Origin: Phanerochaete sordida
Taxonomy: Eukaryota > Basidiomycota > Agaricomycetes > Polyporales > Phanerochaetaceae
DNA: 64,000 nt
Direction: 5' to 3'
NCBI GenBank assembly: GCA_019973155.2
Contig: BPQB01000021.1
Span: 372,001 to 436,000 of the forward strand
Shown here: positions 35,901 through 46,657 of the stretch, piece after piece
Numbering within the stretch: position 1 is the first letter of the stretch
Layout of the letters: each line of letters begins with the position of its first letter
The notes under the pieces: generated by a model
What the model saw: only the letters and a program-made list of their open reading frames with translations
Told to the model about the DNA's origin: nothing
Database searches by the model: none
Position numbers and translations under genes: made by a program

Positions 35901-37758
35901 CGCGATAAAGACGCGGGAGGAATTGATCAAGGCGAAGAAACGGGAGGCGCGGAGACGAGAGGAGGAGGAAGATGAGTTTGAGGAGGAGGGTTCGATGTCT
36001 GGTTCGAAAGACTACTTCACCCCTCGCCGCCCTGTTCCGATCAGGCGGCGGAGTCTCAGTACCAGCGACGCCGACGACCGGGGCCGTGCGCAAGCACAAG
36101 CTATGCGCCGACGAGCAACCATGTTGAGCGATGGCGGCCTTCTTGACAACGTACCTATTGAGGACGGCGAGGATGATCCGTTAGCCGACAGTATTGACCG
36201 CGAACTGACTAGGCTGAAGGGCGGGCGGACGGTGCGTATTTTGATGAACGTGATGTCATTGTCTCTCTGACAACTGTGCTCTCGTTCTAGAAGTACCATG
36301 TGCGTCAGCGCAGCGAGGTCATTCATGCGTCGTCCGAGGACGGACATTCTGGTTCGGCTGGGGACATCAGGGCATGGCGGATGGTCAGGAGACCGTCCGA
36401 TATGGTGCGCACAGATCTCGATTCGACTGGCCGGACGCTCGCTGATGTGACCTAGAACGAGTACGCGCAGCAGCTGAAACAGCTGCAGGCTCAACAAGCC
36501 ACCGGCAAGGCGTACGCCAAGGTCTTTGTGAAAGGTCAGGATCATTCGTTGTCCCTTGTGGCGCTCGTCCTCACCCGCATGGCAGTCGTCGGCATCAGAG
36601 GCGTCTCTGTTCCTGTACCTCAGCAACCGACGGCCGTTAGCTGCACCCTCAATAATGGTATCCACTTTGTTACCACCCCAGAATTCCAGCTGGGAACCGA
36701 GTGCCGCATGAACCAGGAGTTTGAGCTGTGAGTGTGGCGTCATACTTTTGAAGCGCTTGTCTCATCCTTCTCGCAGCATCGAGCAGAACAAACTCGAGTT
36801 CACGCTAGTCTTCAAAGTCCGACGAGATCCGCACATCATCACACAGTTCAAGGCGAACCAGCCGCCCCCGCCTCCGGCGCCAGTCCCGAGACCAGCTCCG
36901 CCACCCGCCTCCAAAGGCGGCTTCCGCAGCTTGTTCCGGGAGAAGAAGCCCAGCAAGCCCACGCCGCCTCCGCAGCCACAGAGACCGCCGCCACACAGGC
37001 TCCAGGAGAACCTCGCCCGGTACCTCAAGCCCGACGGTACCCTTGCACGCGCGTTCGTCGCGTTCAAGGATATCGCACGGCGGTGCGACGCTCGGCTATT
37101 CGAGACCTCGTTCCCCTTGATTGGCCAGAGAGCTGAGGAAACGGAACCGCCGAAGAACCTCCAGATTGGGGAGGTTGTCCTCCAGGTCTTCCGTCTTCCT
37201 CCGCTCCCTGGCATCCCTGTGGAGCTTCTCCCCGGGAGTCTCGAAGACTGCCACCGGGGCATGCGCAGTACCGCATGGCACAAGGTCACTTACCTCGAGG
37301 GCACGCTGACACAGAATGGCGGTGACTGTACGGTAAGTAATTATGCACGTCGGCAGCTTGTCTCCTGCTAACGACTATTGCAGTCCTGGCGCCGGCGGCA
37401 CTTCCGTGTTATCGGATCCAATCTCGTTGCATTCAATAACGTGACGAAGAAAGCGACTGCCACTATCGACCTCAAGAAGGCCATTGCACTTGAGGATGAC
37501 AAGAAGGCTCGGGACGGTGCTCAGAGTCCCATCTCGCCAATGTCTCCCCGCAGCTTCGTCGAATTCGATACACCGTACGGCGTCGAAAGGTCCTTCCGGA
37601 TCCTCTTCAAGAACGACCAGGAGATCATATTTTACGCGGACACCGACGAGGAGAAGAAACAATGGTACGTCGACACGATCTTCCGCTCGGCTCTGCAGCT
37701 CATCGGGCTCTCCAAGGCTGGACGTATTGAGTATAATCGTAGGACGTATACCCGATAA
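32951..37758 (+). CDS. BUD4: Bud4/anillin-like cytokinesis protein with PH domain
   Basis: Seven exons (32951-34385, 34439-36231, 36291-36404, 36456-36534, 36586-36727, 36777-37332, 37384-37758) give 1497 aa. The first 1070 residues are mostly disordered and include KTVTFDETCDVMEYDVEED, a motif typical of fungal Bud4/Mid2 anillins, and a tandem NASRDSL repeat. Residues about 1080-1370 form the anillin-homology/C2-like region (KAYAKVFVKV, HFVTTPEFQL, KLEFTLVFKVRRDPH), interrupted by a Pro-rich insert. The C-terminal PH domain (about 1340-1497) has SWRRRHFRVIGSNLVAFN and ends after IFRSALQLIG. It likely organises septins at the division site. An acidic DDDGDDDDESDED run is at about residue 260. 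Confidence 0.88.
34642..34926 (+). repeat. In-frame NASRDSL tandem repeat in the Bud4-like protein
   Basis: Six diverged units spaced about 16-19 codons apart, each with (G/A)N(A/H)S(R/K)(D/E)S(L/F): NASKDSF, NASRESL, NASRDSL three times and NHSRDSL. The spacers include HANASR and GMAHGNASR. The unit looks like a repeated phospho-acceptor or docking motif in an otherwise disordered region. Confidence 0.85.
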
Positions 37759-38474
37759 CCCACTCTGGGCCGAGCTGCTCTGGCAGCAGCAACACTCCGT
37801 CTCGAAGCAGGCTTCGCACCCACAGCCGTCTTCGGCCAAACAAACCCCGTTACCCCGATGATCACGCAGATACCTCGTCGCCGCATTTTTGCTACTCTTC
37901 CTTCGCTTTCTCATTCGCTTCTTGTTGTCTTGCGCTCATGAACACTCCCTCGCACACACACATCCTCTTGTACAGCACTTGTACATGTATCACCCCCTCC
38001 TCGACTCTCATTTTCACGGTATGCTACTCCGAGCCGTCGTTCATTACGCTTGTGTATCATTATTCACTACATTCATGGATTGAGAGTCATCATGCACGTA
38101 TGTATCGTGTCGGGTACAAAATATCATGGCATGTCCCTCAACGTTACGGTGGGATATAGGCTCGGTACAGAGTCGTACGCTGTCGCAGGTGCTTCGGCAG
38201 ACACGAACGCGAGGGCGTTCTCTGTAGCCCAGCACTCCCAGTGTGCGCCTGCCTTTCACGATAGACACCCGTCGAGAACTGTCGCCATGAGTCGCGTTCG
38301 CCGGTTTCATGCGCTAATTGGCCCTCATGCTCATCCCCTGTTCACATTCAGCTCGGTCAAAGTAGCTGCATTCCGCTTTCCTCGTGATTGCCGCGCTTCC
38401 TGCAGTGAAACAGTCGAAATACAAACATTGAAGTTCTACAACAAGCATTACAACAACAACAACCACGAAGAAGT
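37759..38474. other. Intergenic between convergent Bud4-like and PDAT genes
   Basis: Contains both 3' flanks; no coding or repeat signal. Confidence 0.5.
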
Positions 38475-41372
38475 CTAGTCCCATCGGACGCGCTTGGCGT
38501 ACTCGCGGATATTCGACACGAAATTGTCCTGCACTTCGTGCTCTGCTCCTGTGGCAACCTTCAGGATGATCTCGTTCAGCCTGGTGTTGCCCAGGATGTC
38601 GACATGGTCAGCCGAAGAGCCACCCCCGCGGGGTATGGTCGGGACGGGTTCATGCGGCAGCTGCACGTCTTCAGTAAACAATGTTCCCTCAGGCAGACAT
38701 GTGACGCACCTCAACCGTGACGACCTTCATCCCCGCGGGGTTCCACCGCTTGCGCTTCCAGCCCTCGACGCACATCGCGCCGAGGCTCAGGAGGCTCACC
38801 GTGCCGTCACCCTCGCCCATCTTGACGCCGTTCATGATCTTGGGCGTGACGCCCAGGTCCGTGTAGTCTGCATCGATCCAGCTCTTGCGGTGGAGCGGCA
38901 TGTCGAGCGGCGCGCGCGGCGTCAGGCAGTCGGTCGAGTTGTCGCAGACCGCGCCCGGCTGATCGGGCTGCACGTCGTCGTGCTCGTAGTCGCCGCGCAT
39001 ATACCAGTACGACCGCTGCACTGAGGTTCAGCACGAGGCACACCGAGGCGTGGTGCGAATAGCGCACCTCTGTCTCCTTGCCATGTCCATATACACAGAA
39101 TATCTTCGTCGTTGGCGCATTCGGGAGCCTGGGGAAATCAGAAGCCTCACCATACCTTGGGATGAATCCACGCACTGTACTTCCAGGGGGTTCGACCACT
39201 TGCGATAGTCAAGGTTGTTTTCCTTTAGCTTCTCCTCGTCCCGCTCGATGCCGTACGAGTAGTTTGTGGCGACCATCTTCTGGAAGTTTGTCGGTGTATG
39301 CGCAAGGATCCACGGGCTAACAGTGTCCGCGGTCATGTTTGCGAGTGTCTCCTCGCCAGCAGCCTTGATGACGGAGTCCCGGAAGGCAATGAGGTCACCA
39401 TGCGTGTGGTCCCTGTCAGCTAGGTCATCTGGAGCCCAGGTGCTATCTCCCCAAACAGCGTCGCCTCCCTGCTCAATATCAGCATTGGGAACCAGACGAG
39501 CGTGAGGGCCAGCGCGTACCTTGATCCACATACTTGCGCTGCCAGACCAGCTGTGGAATAGCTTACGACGTTCTCTTCGAGAGAAGAAACGTTCCAGAAC
39601 TGGGGCGAGGTGAGTGGTAAATGAGCAAGAGCCCTGTCACACGACCCACCATAGGCGCCAGCAGGGTGAATTTGCACTGTGTCTCGCATTTCGCCCGAGA
39701 GGAATGCGGACATTGCCTTAGCCTGCTCAGGCATCTGTGAGAGCTGAGCACGGCGGGATCGTGCTTACACTTACGACTCCCTGCATAACCGTGAGTACGA
39801 CAAGATGACACGAGCAGAAGCAATTACTTACCAGATGGGTTCCTGCAATATGAATCACTGCTTCGACGTTTTTCTGAAAAACAAGTCACTTGAGGTCAGC
39901 ATGCAAAGACCTTTAAGTTGCTTATCCCCACCTCAACCCAGTCCGACCCGCCGTTTCCTCCTGTTGGTGATTCAATCCACTTGAAGCTATTCGGTTATTC
40001 AGTGGGACGGACGGCGGCACTTGAAGCTGAAATCTCTTACAAATACTAGTCCTCGAGGGCGCGTGTCAGTACGCACAGGATTTTTCAGCTGTTTTTGCAC
40101 CTACCAGAATAATCTACGGCTTTGTGAGCAATGGCATAGGACATGTAGATAACGCAAACCTACGGTACTGCCCATTGAATGAGCGACGAGCACAGCGCGT
40201 TCGCCCTCACGTCGTCTGCAGAAACATGCACTTATCAGCGAAAGAATCGCACTAGCATCATGAGACATACGTGAAGCCTTCGATAGTAGCTTTCAGCTTG
40301 GAGAAATATGCATCTCGGACTTCAAGGTTGTAAAATGACAGGCGCCAGTCGTACGGAGCCAAGTGGAGATTGTTGGTATCATAGTTGACGACCGCTAGAT
40401 TCTCGACAATCTTTGACCTGTCACGTCCATCTATCAGGGTTCTACTGAAAGAGCCATGCAACACTTACCATAGCCAGTAACCCTGTACAAAGGAGCTTGC
40501 TGCGTCTATGCCCTCAGCGGCCCTGACCTTAGCACCTGGTGGGTCAAGACCAGAGACAGGATCTAGAAGGAGCGCGTTCATCCACTTCTCGCGATTGAAG
40601 GTAACCTGAGTTATCATCGAGAAGCCACCCCACACTCGTTGGCGGAAGAACGCTCGATACTCGGGGGAAGTCGACCACGATTCCAAGCCCTGCAAGCATG
40701 CTTGGCGTGAATCATCCCAGACGTCTGTTCAAGGAACGTACCGTGGATATGATTCCTGGTATCAATATGACAGGATGTTTCGCACTCAGACCTCGCTGAG
40801 CGATCGCTTCGCCGACGGTAAATTCGAGACCGTTAGTGTTGAGCTTCCATAGTTCCGGGATATTGCTGCGAAGCCTGCGCCATTCGTTTTCGACCACTGA
40901 CAGATCTATTTGAGGGAACTGTGGAAATGCAAAGTCCAGCTCAAATTCGTCCAGTAGCAGGGCGAGGTGAGTCTGGAAGTCGGTAAAGTCGGAGGGCTGG
41001 ATAAGGATGAAACCCAGGAGAATTCCGACTGCGCGACAACGTAACGCACGGTCAGCATGACCTGCACTTCCAGAATTGAACGATGGGACGCGTCCACTCA
41101 CCGAGAATGCCCAGGGGAAATAAAAATCGACGTGTCGCGTAGAAGCGGCGCCGTTCCTGGGAGAAGAGTTAGAAGTCAGGCACAACGCCTGTCAAGAGAG
41201 GAGTACGCACTTTTTGTACTCTTTCTCGCCAGGTCTCTACCTTCTCAGCCAGTTCCTCCTTCAGGTCCTCGACCGTGCTCTCGTGACGGGAGTGCCGGTC
41301 AGCTTCCGTCAAGACGCTGTCCGAGTCTGAATGCCGGACTTTCGGGTGCCGTTTTCTCACTTCTGAGCTCAT
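38475..41372 (-). CDS. LRO1: Phospholipid:diacylglycerol acyltransferase (PDAT, Lro1)
   Basis: Seventeen exons from 41372 to 38475 give 679 aa, close to yeast Lro1 (661). It transfers an acyl chain from phospholipid to diacylglycerol, making triacylglycerol at the ER/nuclear membrane. A basic N-terminus (RRRFLFPLGIL) precedes one TM helix (VGILLGFILI), then the LCAT-like lumenal domain. HPVILIPGI is at about 150, the nucleophile motif AHSMGST has Ser304, and the catalytic His is probably 637 in DHVDILGN. Exons 7, 8 and 11 are only 9 nt (40105-40113), 5 nt (40041-40045) and 6 nt (39775-39780); they restore IIL-YF-FKW and LGV. The frame is open upstream to 41531, so an ATG there (732 aa) is an alternative start. 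Confidence 0.92.
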
Positions 41373-41667
41373 CGTGGGCGATGAGGGAGGTCCCGGGATG
41401 GCACACGTATGTCGCAGGTATAGAGGGGTGGGTGTAGGTCGTGTGGTGGTCGGATGAGAGAAGCTGGACACGCTCGCCGTCGCCGCAGAGGACAGACTTG
41501 GAACGCTTCCGGCCGCGAGGCGTGACGCCATGCGCGCTCGGAGCGCCCATACGATATTCCCGAGAAAACCAGCAATATAATGTACTCCGCTACCACAACC
41601 GCCCTTTCGTCTGAGACGGCCACCACATCGTAAATATGTGAGCTACGTGTCCCCAGTTTTGACTCTC

Positions 41668-42234
41668 TCAGCTGAGAATCTTCTTCATGGTCCTATCCAG
41701 CTTCCCATCGAGATCCTCGAGCTCTGCCTTCAGCTCCGGACTCGGATTCTCGATGTACCATGAGCTGGGCAGTTCGTAATGAATCCTCGTCCCGCCGTCC
41801 TCTGTGCTCTGTACGAGTACTCGCGGCGGTAGCTCCATGCCTGTGACAGGGTCAATTGTCATCAGGTCCTTCGCGTACATCGGGTTTCCGAAGGTGTACA
41901 GGGCCATATCTTGGATCTTCCGCCCAAAGTACACGCTGAGCCACTTTGAGTGGTAGTCTGCGGTGAAGTACCTAGGTGGTAGAGGCCTCAGAAGATTCAC
42001 TGGGTGAGTAGTTCGCGCAACGTACGCGAAGGGCTTTGTGCCATTGTCGGTGACGGCGCTGACTCCCTTATCGAAGTCCTCCTTGCTCTTCACGCCGTAC
42101 ATGACATCCTTGATATGCGGCCCATCCTTGTTGATCTCCTTGTCGAGAGCGGCGATGACTCTGCTGAAAGGTTTAGGAGAGGAGAGGATAATCCTCTTCG
42201 TGGTGTAGCTTTTGACTACTCTCGCGATAGACAT
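41668..42234 (-). CDS. DUF302 (TT1751-like) protein A
   Basis: Two exons (42026-42234, 41668-41971) give 170 aa. The 54-bp intron starts GTACGT and is phase 2. Recognition rests on the C-terminal half: ALYTFGNPMYAKDLM, DPVTGMELPPRVLV and GGTRIHYELPSSW, which matches the GNP...LP.rv.V pattern of DUF302. Its 5' neighbour across 820 bp is a clear paralogue with identical exon-1 length and intron phase. DUF302 proteins are small and mostly uncharacterised. No signal peptide is seen. It lies 296 bp from the PDAT start and is transcribed in the same direction. Confidence 0.75.
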   Translation of the reverse strand: MSIARVVKSYTTKRIILSSPKPFSRVIAALDKEINKDGPHIKDVMYGVKSKEDFDKGVSAVTDNGTKPFAYVARTTHPVNLLRPLPPRYFTADYHSKWLSVYFGRKIQDMALYTFGNPMYAKDLMTIDPVTGMELPPRVLVQSTEDGGTRIHYELPSSWYIENPSPELKAELEDLDGKLDRTMKKILS

Positions 42235-43057
42235 GATGGGGGACTGGGGCTCACGCGCTGCTTAACTGCCGGTACTTATCTACCTGCGTATTTCTAGCTC
42301 TATCAAGGTCCTTTTCCCGCCGGTGCCAGACCTTAACAGGGCAGTGGCCGACCCTTCGAACCTACTACACGTGTGCACCTACCAGGTACGCCGGACATTC
42401 AGGACTTATGAATCAACCTCGGTCTACTGCAGGGCTGTGCATTGCTTCTGATTCCACGTTCTTGCGGCAGAGCAATGTCCATGCCGTCCAAACATCGACT
42501 AGGAGGTACGTTTCAATTTTTAAATAATTGACAGACCTAATTGCGAGCTCGGTTCTCGGTGCGAAGACTGGAACCGCAGGACCACCCAAAGTCTAGTGGT
42601 GTGTACCAGAACTATGTCAACTCAAAGTCTGGGAGCTATTTTCCAGGATTGGCAGGGTCGTGAAGAGTGGGTCCGGTGCGTACCCATAGACAGTCGTGGC
42701 TTCACACGAGTCGTGTCCCCTTACGAATTCTTCAGTTTGATAGGACGAGATGTGGACCGAACTTTCGCCTGCACGATCTCGGAGTGCCGTACGTATTTGA
42801 TATCTGATCAGGGTCTTGCGCTGTCGTGCATGTCAGGCGGACGGGCTTTAAGCTAGCGAATCTGCCTCTCGCGGGAGACGTAGATGGCTATAGCCGTCGC
42901 GACTGCATATCCTTTTTGATCCGCGCTATGACTCTGTGGGCAATCGCTGAGTCTGCACATACTCAGATCCAGACAGAGCACGGGTTGGACCCCAGCTATG
43001 TAGCGATGCATGGCGATTTGGTAGAAACGATACAAATACATTGAAGGCGACCAAACT
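42235..43057. other. Spacer between the two DUF302 genes
   Basis: No gene seen. It must contain the promoter of copy A, but no TATA box is obvious, in contrast to copy B. Confidence 0.5.
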
Positions 43058-43623
43058 TCAAACAGTCAGAGCTCCGGTCAACAGCTCCTCTATCTTCCCA
43101 TCCAGACCCTGCAGCGCCGCGGTCAGCTCCGGGCTCGGGTTCTCGACGAACCAGGAGCTCGGCCGGTCGTACTGGATCCTGGTGCCGCCCGCGGGCGTAC
43201 CGAGGATGACGATGCGCGGCGGGACGCCGATCGCGGTGACGGGGTCCTTGAGCATGAGCCCCTTCGCGAAGATCGGGTTGCCGAACGTGTAGAGCATGAC
43301 CTCGTCGAGGTGCTCGCCGGTGTACGTGCTGAGCCACTGCGAGTGGAACTCCGCCGAGAAGAACCTGTGCGCGCGTGAGCCGAGCGCGAGTCGCGGGGTC
43401 GCGGGGGAACGTACACGAAGTTGCGCGCGCCGCTGTCCGTGAGGGCGGCCATGCCCGCGTCGATCGCGGCCTTGCTCTTCGCGCCGGCGAGCACGTCCTT
43501 GACGTGCGGGCCGGCGCGGTTGACCGCGGTGTCGAGCGCGGCGAGCGTCGCGGCGAACGGCTTCGCGGAGCTGAGCACGACGCGCTGCGCGGTGTAGCTG
43601 TGGACCTCCTTGCCGACGGACAT
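43058..43623 (-). CDS. DUF302 (TT1751-like) protein B
   Basis: Two exons (43415-43623, 43058-43364) give 171 aa, a tandem paralogue of copy A. Exon 1 is 209 nt in both and the phase-2 intron (50 bp here) splits the same codon. Shared blocks are FHSQWLS (YHSKWLS in A), LYTFGNP, KGLM.KDPVT, GGTRI.Y and PSSWFVENPSPEL. It is markedly more GC-rich at third codon positions than copy A. A TATA box (TATAA, minus, 43671-43675) is 48 bp upstream. Confidence 0.76.
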
Positions 43624-43670
43624 CGTGCTGTGCGGGGTCGATGCGGGTGCACGCCCGCCGCGGAGGCCTC

Positions 43671-43675
43671 TTATA
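43671..43675 (-). promoter_or_regulatory. TATA box of DUF302 gene B
   Basis: GGGTATAAG on the minus strand, 48 bp before the ATG at 43623. Confidence 0.55.
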
Positions 43676-44866
43676 CCCCGCAGCGGGCACGCGCAGGGCC
43701 GAAGCCGGTCGCCGAGCCTGCTTCCTGCGGCGTTCAATCGATCGGGCCGCGCGCAGGGCCTTGCGCTGTGAGAAGGCCTCTAAGCCGCAGGACATGCTGC
43801 TGCTGCGGCTGTTGATGCTGTGGAACTATCGCTGGACATCAGCCTACATCAGCATCTTTGTGATATACGGCACGTACGACATACGCATCTCGTCGACATC
43901 CGCGTTGACGAAGACCGACGCCGAGGCGTGAACGCACGGACACACCGAGGAAGGCCGTGGGAAGCTCTGAGGCACGCCGGGAGTTAAAGTGCACGTCCAG
44001 CGCAGGGTCTTCCCGAGATTGAGACTCGCGGCAGAGAGTTTCAATGGAGCGTACGTCTCAGCTGCCTCCTAAAGTCCTCATTCAAGACCTTATGTGTAAG
44101 AATGGCGGTCACATCTCCTCTGCAATTCGGAATGAGAGGGACTGAAGGTGGCCTAGGTGCGAGCTGCATCAAGGTGGATCAGCGAGCAGAGAGAAGTTCA
44201 ATTTACGTGTCGGACCGACTTCTGTATCGAAGCGCCGCCGTAAATTCTCTCCGCGCCGCGCAAGGACATCGAGCCCATGCTGCACCGCATAACGTGCGAC
44301 AATATACACAGCGATTTACAGGCGGACGACGTCCATCACACACGAGCACGTCAAAAGGATTCCAGCAAATCGCATCGCTTTTTGGGGGGCAAGGACGCGC
44401 CAACGAACGCCACGCGCCAGCATCTACAGCACAAATAATTACAACAAAGGCACCACCGCGTGGCCGAGTCTAGGGCTACAGAGCGCATTACAAAACAAAA
44501 CAGACACGCCCGCGCGCCGACCAGGGCCGCGGGCAGAGCGACAGGCGTCGAACGAGGGTCGTACAAGCGAGGGTCGTCGACGGGAGCGTGAGGTCGTGGA
44601 ACGGGGACAGGGGAGCCGGGGCGCCTCCTAGCCCCCGCCGCCCGCACTCGGCGGGCGGCGTGGGGACGCCGCGGGCGTCGAGGGCCGCTGGGGCGCGTGC
44701 GTGTTGGGGTGCCGCCGCACATAAATAAGCGAGGGTGGGCGCGTGGGGCGCGTGGGTGTGCGTGGGGGGCGTGCGGGTCGGGGCGCGTATCAGGGTGCGT
44801 ATCGGGGCGGGGTCGTGCGTGCCGGCGCGGGCGCGGGAGGGCACGGGAAGGGCGCGGGCGCGGCGC
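43676..44866. other. Intergenic, no gene seen
   Basis: Mostly spacer; 44500-44860 is very GC-rich and G-rich on the plus strand. It gives long spurious ORFs but no motifs. Confidence 0.45.
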
Positions 44867-45389
44867 CTAGTTGAAGTGCCAGGTGACGCCGTGGAGGCGG
44901 CCGACGCCCTCGTCCGCGAGCTTGTCGAACGCGGCGGGCGAGAAGTCGAGGTCCCACTCCTTGCACGCCTCGCAGCGGTCCGTGATCGTCACGGTGACGG
45001 ACTTGCCCTGGTCTGCGCTGCGTCAGCACGCACGGTCTCGCGAGGAGGGAAGAGAGGGGGGGGGGACGTACACTTGGCGGTGGCCTTGCGGCCGCAGATG
45101 GGGTTCGCGTTGGGGTTGCCGCCCTTGTAGCCGGGGAAGCTGTCGAAGAGGACGTGCGACGCCGCGGCGATGTGGTCGCCGTCGTCGTTCGTGATGCCGC
45201 ACGCGCCGAGGCCGGTGGCGTAGAAGGTACCTGCCGCCGCGTCAGCACCGACACACCCGAAAAAACTACGCATGGGGGCTTACCGTCGCCGCTGTGCGTC
45301 CCTGTGATCTTCGCAGAGCGCTTCTCGGGGAGCGAGGCAGCAGAGGCCGCGAGGGCGAGGGCAGCGAGCGCAAAGAGCTTGGCAAACAT
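44867..45389 (-). CDS. Secreted RlpA-like double-psi beta-barrel protein, copy 1
   Basis: Three exons (45284-45389, 45072-45230, 44867-45012) give 136 aa. An N-terminal signal peptide (MFAKLFALAALALAASA) is followed by EKR, a possible Kex2 site. The RlpA/barwin-like fold shows GTFYATGLGACGI, SFPGYKGGNPN, then the hallmark ITDRCEAC and DLDFSPAAF, and ends GRLHGVTWHF. Fungal members include expansin-like loosenins and barwin-like proteins that act on or bind cell-wall polysaccharides. This short form has no added carbohydrate-binding module. Exon lengths (106, 159, 146) are exactly those of the inverted paralogue at 54122. TATATATA on the minus strand is at 45534-45541. Confidence 0.9.
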
Positions 45390-45533
45390 CGCGGAAAAGA
45401 CTGTGGTGCCGGGGGCGGGTGCTGCTGCAAGCTCGAAACGGGCGGGAGAGGCGCGGGAGCTGCGAAGGGGGACGGGCGGACCGGGTGCTGCGAACGAAAG
45501 GGCAGACTGCAGACCACCGCGCACCCACCCAAC

Positions 45534-45541
45534 TATATATA
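45534..45541 (-). promoter_or_regulatory. TATA box of RlpA-like copy 1
   Basis: TATATATA, 145 bp upstream of the ATG at 45389, implying a leader of about 110 nt. Confidence 0.55.
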
Positions 45542-46657
45542 CGCTCGCGGCGCGGACGCCACAACGCCCACAGGCACACGCGCGATCGGGGGCGCCGCGC
45601 ACGGCAGATCCCTGAAAATCACGGAAAAATCGAGCGCAAATCCGCACCCATTACCTCACGCGCCAAGGCACCGCGCGTGTGCCCCCGAACGCGGCGCCGC
45701 GACGGTTCAGGCAGGGCCCCGGGAGAACCGCTTCGAGCGTCCGAAAGCGCTGAGAGCACTGAAAGCGCTGAGGAGAGGGCCTGGCCGCGCGGCGCGGGCC
45801 AATGGACGCGCGGCAGGGCGCCGCGCGGTGGCGAGCTGCGACGTGGGCGGTGGCACGGCCGCTCCAAGGCCCGCGAGTTGCGGCTGAGGTCTGCAAAGGT
45901 CTGCGCGCGCGGGCCGTGCGTGCGCGTGGCGATTGGGCCTGGGCGTGGCTCGAGGAACGGGGGTGCCCACCTGTGTCCGACGCTGTTTGGATTTTTGCGT
46001 GCTGAGCCACCGCACCCGTGCGTCATGTCCCCCGCGGTGGCATCGCAAGGATTTTTCTCGCGGGGGGCGCTGGCGGGAGTGGGTGCGCTCGATGGAGATA
46101 CGTCCCTGCGAGGGCTGCAGCGCACTTCAACCCAAGAGGCTGCTCTCGAAGAGATGGCTTACGAATGCTTGCCCCGTCCGCAAAAATGAGCGGACATTGC
46201 GGAAAAACAAGAAGAACTTTCGGGGCGGCTCGACGCTTGCGCAGCAAGCGCCCCCCGGCGTGTGCCGAAAGCCCAAATGCGGCAACCGTAGTATTTGACC
46301 TCGGCGTCAGGATGCCCAGGCCCGGGTGAAGGTAAACTTCGAGGGTGCCGGCGCGCACGCTGCGAACCGCTGCCGTGCGTCGTCAAATTGTGCGATGTGC
46401 AATACGCAGCGTGGGCCTTGGCAGAGGCATGCGGACGCTTGTCTTAGAGGGCCTAGAACGTGCGCGCTCGGATGGATATTTGGGGCTGAATATACGACTG
46501 CGTAATCAGCAGAAAGAAAGTTGCGGACGAGTAGGAGGTGCTGTATCATTCCAGAGACGAGCGATCAAGAAGCTGTGCGGGGGATACAGTATGCAAAGCG
46601 AGAGACCAGACCTCTACAGCACATACCGGCATGGCAGGCGGACCCTCCGGTCCTGGT
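45542..46657. other. Intergenic, GC-rich
   Basis: No coding signal despite long ORFs on all frames. Near 45613-45645 the minus strand reads GATTTGC, GATTTTTCC and GATTTTCAGG, resembling the decamer repeat at 52910. Confidence 0.45.

Noticed and set aside
41373..41531. N-terminal extension of the PDAT to the ATG at 41531
   Set aside because: The frame is open, but the extra 53 residues are Ser/Thr/Pro-rich with no family counterpart; the ATG at 41372 gives the usual length. Kept as an alternative only.
45294..46189. Overlapping ORFs of 150-250 codons on both strands
   Set aside because: Stop-poor GC-rich sequence; arginine- and alanine-rich translations with no motif and no splice-consistent model.
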